The notes under the pieces: generated by a model
What the model was told of the DNA's origin: nothing
Database searches by the model: none
Seen by the model: the letters and a program-made list of their open reading frames with translations, nothing else
From: Trametes villosa
Taxonomy: Eukaryota > Basidiomycota > Agaricomycetes > Polyporales > Polyporaceae
Reading direction: 5' to 3'
NCBI GenBank assembly: GCA_002964805.2
Contig: PUDQ02000056.1
Location: 310,001 to 374,000, forward strand
Length of the DNA: 64,000 nucleotides
Translations under genes and position numbers: made by a program
Shown: positions 60,911 to 64,000 of the stretch, piece after piece
Layout: every line of letters starts with the position of its first letter
Position numbering within the stretch: the stretch's first letter is position 1

Positions 60911-63665
60911 CTAGCTCGAAGACGTATCGCTAGAGGCACCAAGGAGAGGAGCGCTAGCACTCGGTCCGGTACGGGGTTTCTTCGCGCTGCCTGTAGCGCG
61001 CACGGCAACGGCGCACACGGTGTTCTTCGGAACGAAGTTGACGGGCACGTTGTCGCCCTTGGCTTGACCGTCGGCGCTCTTGACACGATCGTCGCCGACC
61101 GAGGCCCAGCCGTCGTCCCGGATCGCCGTCCGCAACTCTCCCAGCATCCACTGGTGGGTCTGGGCCTGGCGCGCGAGCCTGCGCTGCCTCTCGGTGGGCT
61201 TCCGGTTCTTCGAGCCCTTCGAGGTCTTGCGTGCTCGTGGCTTGATTGGCTCGTCGCTAGAATCGAAGTCGAGTACATCGTAGTCGAAGCGTGCGACGGG
61301 TTTGCTGGGAGCGGGGCGTTGGGCAGGGACGAGTGGCTTGATGGCTTTCTTCAGCTTCTCTTGCTTCGCCTCGTACTTCACGACGGCGTAGTGGGCTTTG
61401 AACACCTTGAGAAGGTCTTCGATCAGCCCGTCCAGGGGCGAGTCGAACTGGAGAAGCTCCTCTGACGTGTCGGAGTCCAGCTGCACCTGGCCGGAATAGA
61501 GCGCCGTCTTCTTCACGGCACCAGACATGTATCTTCCGTCGACCAGGCAGTAGGAGTCGAAGAACCGCTCGATGAAGTTTCCTGCATCCGGGCAATTGGA
61601 TGTGAGGTACCGCACGCCGTAGTAGAGGATGATGTGCAGGAAGGACTCGAGTTCGTCGGATGTTTCGACGACTTTGCTGTGGTCGTTCAGCGTGGCGACC
61701 GACATGTACTGCCAAGTGCCCTGCGAAATAACACACCGGGTCAGAGAGATTCGCGAAAGAGAAGCGACAGAACATACGGTGCGTTCAGGCTGTCGCGCGC
61801 GTGAAGGAACGCCCTGAGCGGTAATTGGCTTCGACAGCTCCCAGTCCACGAGAATGCCGAACGTTGTTATCATCCGCGCATTCGTGTGGGAGTGCTTCAC
61901 GAGACGCGGGTGGATGAGAACGTTCCCTCCGCTCACATCGCGATGCACGATTTTGGCCCGTTCGGTCGCGTCCCGGTGAGCTAGGTATTCAGTTAGCGGC
62001 GATGCTCACGATGAAACGGTGCGTACGACGTACCCTTGACGCAGTTGTAAACAACCCCCAGTAATTGTTTACCACCGTTGATCTCGACTAAAGGAATGCA
62101 GACCTCCTCGACGACAATCCAGTAGTGCTTATGGCGGCGCAGTGGGCAGTCTTCACGAGGTTCACCGTTGGGCAAAGTCGCATCGCTGTCTTCCACCTCG
62201 GAGATGCTCCGTTTCAGGCTCTTTGAGGATCGAGGAGGCGGATCCTTGAGAGTTCGCGAAGATGCACCTTTGAGGCGGCCGGAGGGAGGCGCAGGCGGCG
62301 TCGGCGAGGTTTCAGGAGGTGAGTTCACCGCCTCCCAAAACTCGGGTGTCCGAGTCGTCTGATTGAGGATATCGCCGTGACACACGAGGGTCGGGACGTA
62401 TTCTACGCCCGCTTCGTTCAGCTGATGGAGGACGGTGCCCTCCTGGTCGACGAGCTCGTAGTGTGCGCGCCACGCGTCCTTCAGCCACACGAAACGTCCC
62501 GTCTGGCGATCGAGAGCGACGTAGCCCCGGGTACCTCGCCCAGCCATGCCGCACGCACTAAAGGATGGCTTTCCGACGAGGAACTTCTTCACGGTGTCGC
62601 CATCCGGTACGTCGAGGCAGTAGCGTGGCCACTCGGGACCGAGCGACGCGCGGAAGTCATCGCGGACGTACCGGAAGACGAAGTCGTCGGGGATCTCCTC
62701 GTCTTCACCAAGCACGCGGTTCGTCCGGTCGAGGTCTGACTCCCGAGGTTTGGCCGCTTCATCCATCCGCTTGTAATCTTCGTCCTTGGGGCGGATGCGT
62801 ACAGCGCTCGGGTCCAATCCGAGTTGCTCGTCGTCGAGGAGTGACATCCGCCATAGCATCTCGCAGAGAAGGTCTGGGTGATCGACGTAGTCGATCGCAG
62901 GAGTGACGATCGTCCCCGACCTGTCCCACCGCATGAAACGGAATAGCCGGCCGATGATAATCACCATGTACAGAGCTATGCGGTGCTGGTGACGGAATAT
63001 GTGCTCGCCGTAGTTGATGAGCTGACCGCGGACCTTCTTGCGTTCTATCGCGTCCGCATCCAGTCCCTTCTTCTCCCGGTCGTCGTAAGGGTCGTTCTGC
63101 GTATCATGAGACTTGAATTCGATGGGGACCATTTGGTCAGCCCAATGCGGCCGACCGTCCGTGGGTACGCAGTCGGGGCGGAAGAAGCCAGCGTCGAACT
63201 TCCACGCGGCGTAGTCCCCTTTATCTGGAGCGTGTTGAGATTCTGCTAGCTCGAGACTTGCATTGACGATGTTCGCATTTTTGAGGGCACTGATCTGACA
63301 ACGTGACGGTAAACAACGAGACTCGAACGATACCGACGGGGTAAGCTCACAAATTTCTGCGAGACCTCGGCTTCAAGCATGTCCTTCACTTCCTCCAAGT
63401 CGGCCAACTCGTGGAAGATGTTCCCTTCAGGACGCTGGCGGTCCTCGTGAGCCACCCCAGCGGGCAAGGGAAAGAAGCTGTCGCGGAATTTCTCCAGATC
63501 GAGTCGGACAGCTTTGTGAGCCATATCCTCGATGGCGGCCGCGCGGTAGTGCTCTAAGCGTTTGTGTTCAGCTGCAAGCGAGCCGGGTCCCGTGTCGGTC
63601 GAGCCGTGTCGGGTCCTGTACTTCCCAGCGGCAAGTGGACTAGTTTTCGCTTTACGGAAGCTCAT
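60911..63665 (-). CDS. FunK1-type fungal protein kinase, copy 3
   Basis: This is a FunK1-family kinase. Exons from the 5' end are 63665-63351, 63294-62034, 61980-61778 and 61720-60911 (introns 56, 53 and 57 nt), giving 862 aa. Motifs are GRGTRGYVALD, HGDILNQTT, the catalytic loop HRDVSGGN (538-540), DWELSKP (D571) and RQPERT/GTWQYMS at residue 593/594. It shares with copy 2 the linker SSRTLKDPPP, then SKSLKR and NGEPRED, plus the RRHKHY block, and has 88 of 110 identities in the central block, while copy 1 is more distant. Intron positions are the same in copies 2 and 3. The C-terminus holds a Lys/Arg-rich stretch and may be nuclear. The ATG at 63665 was chosen; an in-frame upstream start at 63785 would add 40 residues with no FunK1 character. 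A TATA-like element lies about 85 bp upstream. Confidence 0.9.
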
Positions 63666-63747
63666 AGTCAGATATGATTTACGAGTAGGAAGTGGACATA
63701 TAGTCCGAGGAGAAGAAACGCACCAAACGCTGAGGGAAGCTGGGCCC

Positions 63748-63753
63748 CTTATA
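63748..63753 (-). promoter_or_regulatory. TATA-like element of FunK1 copy 3
   Basis: The minus strand reads CATTTATAAGGGG about 83 bp upstream of the ATG at 63665, a good position for a TATA box. It also supports the shorter start, because the alternative ATG at 63785 would lie upstream of it. Confidence 0.35.
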
Positions 63754-64000
63754 AATGTGGGCGAGGAGGTCTGTGTCCTGAGCAAGTTGTGGCTAAGCTG
63801 TGGTCGCTGTGATAGGCAGAAAGCAGCCCTGGCTACCCTGGCTAAATGTCGTGGCCAGTCAGAGGAGGCTTACGCGTCGCTTCGTAAGATTAATGATTAC
63901 CGTAGCCCTGGACAATGAAAGATATGCCGACGGACAATGGGCGAATAGGTGGTGGTGGACGGGTTCCAACCTAGAGTTTCCCAATTCGGTCTCGCCATGG

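Noticed and set aside
63666..63785. Upstream in-frame ATG for FunK1 copy 3
   Set aside because: The extra 40 residues show no family character, and a TATA-like element lies within this stretch, favouring the ATG at 63665.

Overview
The window is nuclear DNA from a basidiomycete fungus, most likely a wood-decay Agaricomycete. The evidence is: genes split by many introns of about 47-80 nt with GT..AG ends; three FunK1-type fungal protein kinases, a family greatly expanded in Basidiomycota; a WSC-domain copper radical (glyoxal) oxidase typical of wood decayers; and a eukaryotic tRNA with A and B boxes and an immediate T-run terminator. I support 13 protein-coding genes, most rebuilt by joining exons by hand so that every splice keeps frame, and one tRNA gene.

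Left half (1-37.9 kb). This part is gene-poor and made of duplicated genes. Two FunK1 kinase genes lie in tandem (124-3085 and about 4282-6846, +). Two closely similar family-2 glycosyltransferases face each other (10649-14242 + and 16938-20549 -) with the same 15-exon structure. Two SKN1/KRE6-like GH16 membrane proteins lie in tandem (25023-27045 and 31577-33435, +). They are separated by 2.7-4.5 kb stretches with no recognisable gene, apart from a tRNA-Gly(CCC) at 34622-34692 and one unusually long open frame at 14629-15714.

Right half (37.9-63.7 kb). This part is gene-dense and carries housekeeping genes: a 26-exon WSC/glyoxal oxidase (37978-42410 +), CDK1 (43300-45015 -), the GPN-loop GTPase GPN1 (47951-49402 -), an FHA-domain tail-anchored protein (49628-51790 +), the mRNA-export factor SAC3/GANP (52391-57664 -), an LCHN/DENND11-like protein (58079-60275 +) and a third FunK1 kinase (60911-63665 -). 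GPN1/FHA and SAC3/LCHN are divergent pairs sharing short promoter regions. Oxidase/CDK1, FHA/SAC3 and LCHN/kinase are convergent pairs.

How the genes may work together (inference): the two GT2 enzymes, the two GH16 proteins and the WSC oxidase, five genes in 32 kb, all point to synthesis, remodelling or sensing of the cell wall. The most notable sequence-level signals are (i) an E-to-Q change at the catalytic acid/base position of one GH16 paralog, (ii) very small exons (4, 4, 6, 8, 14 and 15 nt) that must be included to restore conserved catalytic motifs in the oxidase and CDK1, (iii) four WSC domains each built on a 131-nt exon with the same intron phases, and (iv) closely related FunK1 paralogs in inverted orientation at the two ends of the window.
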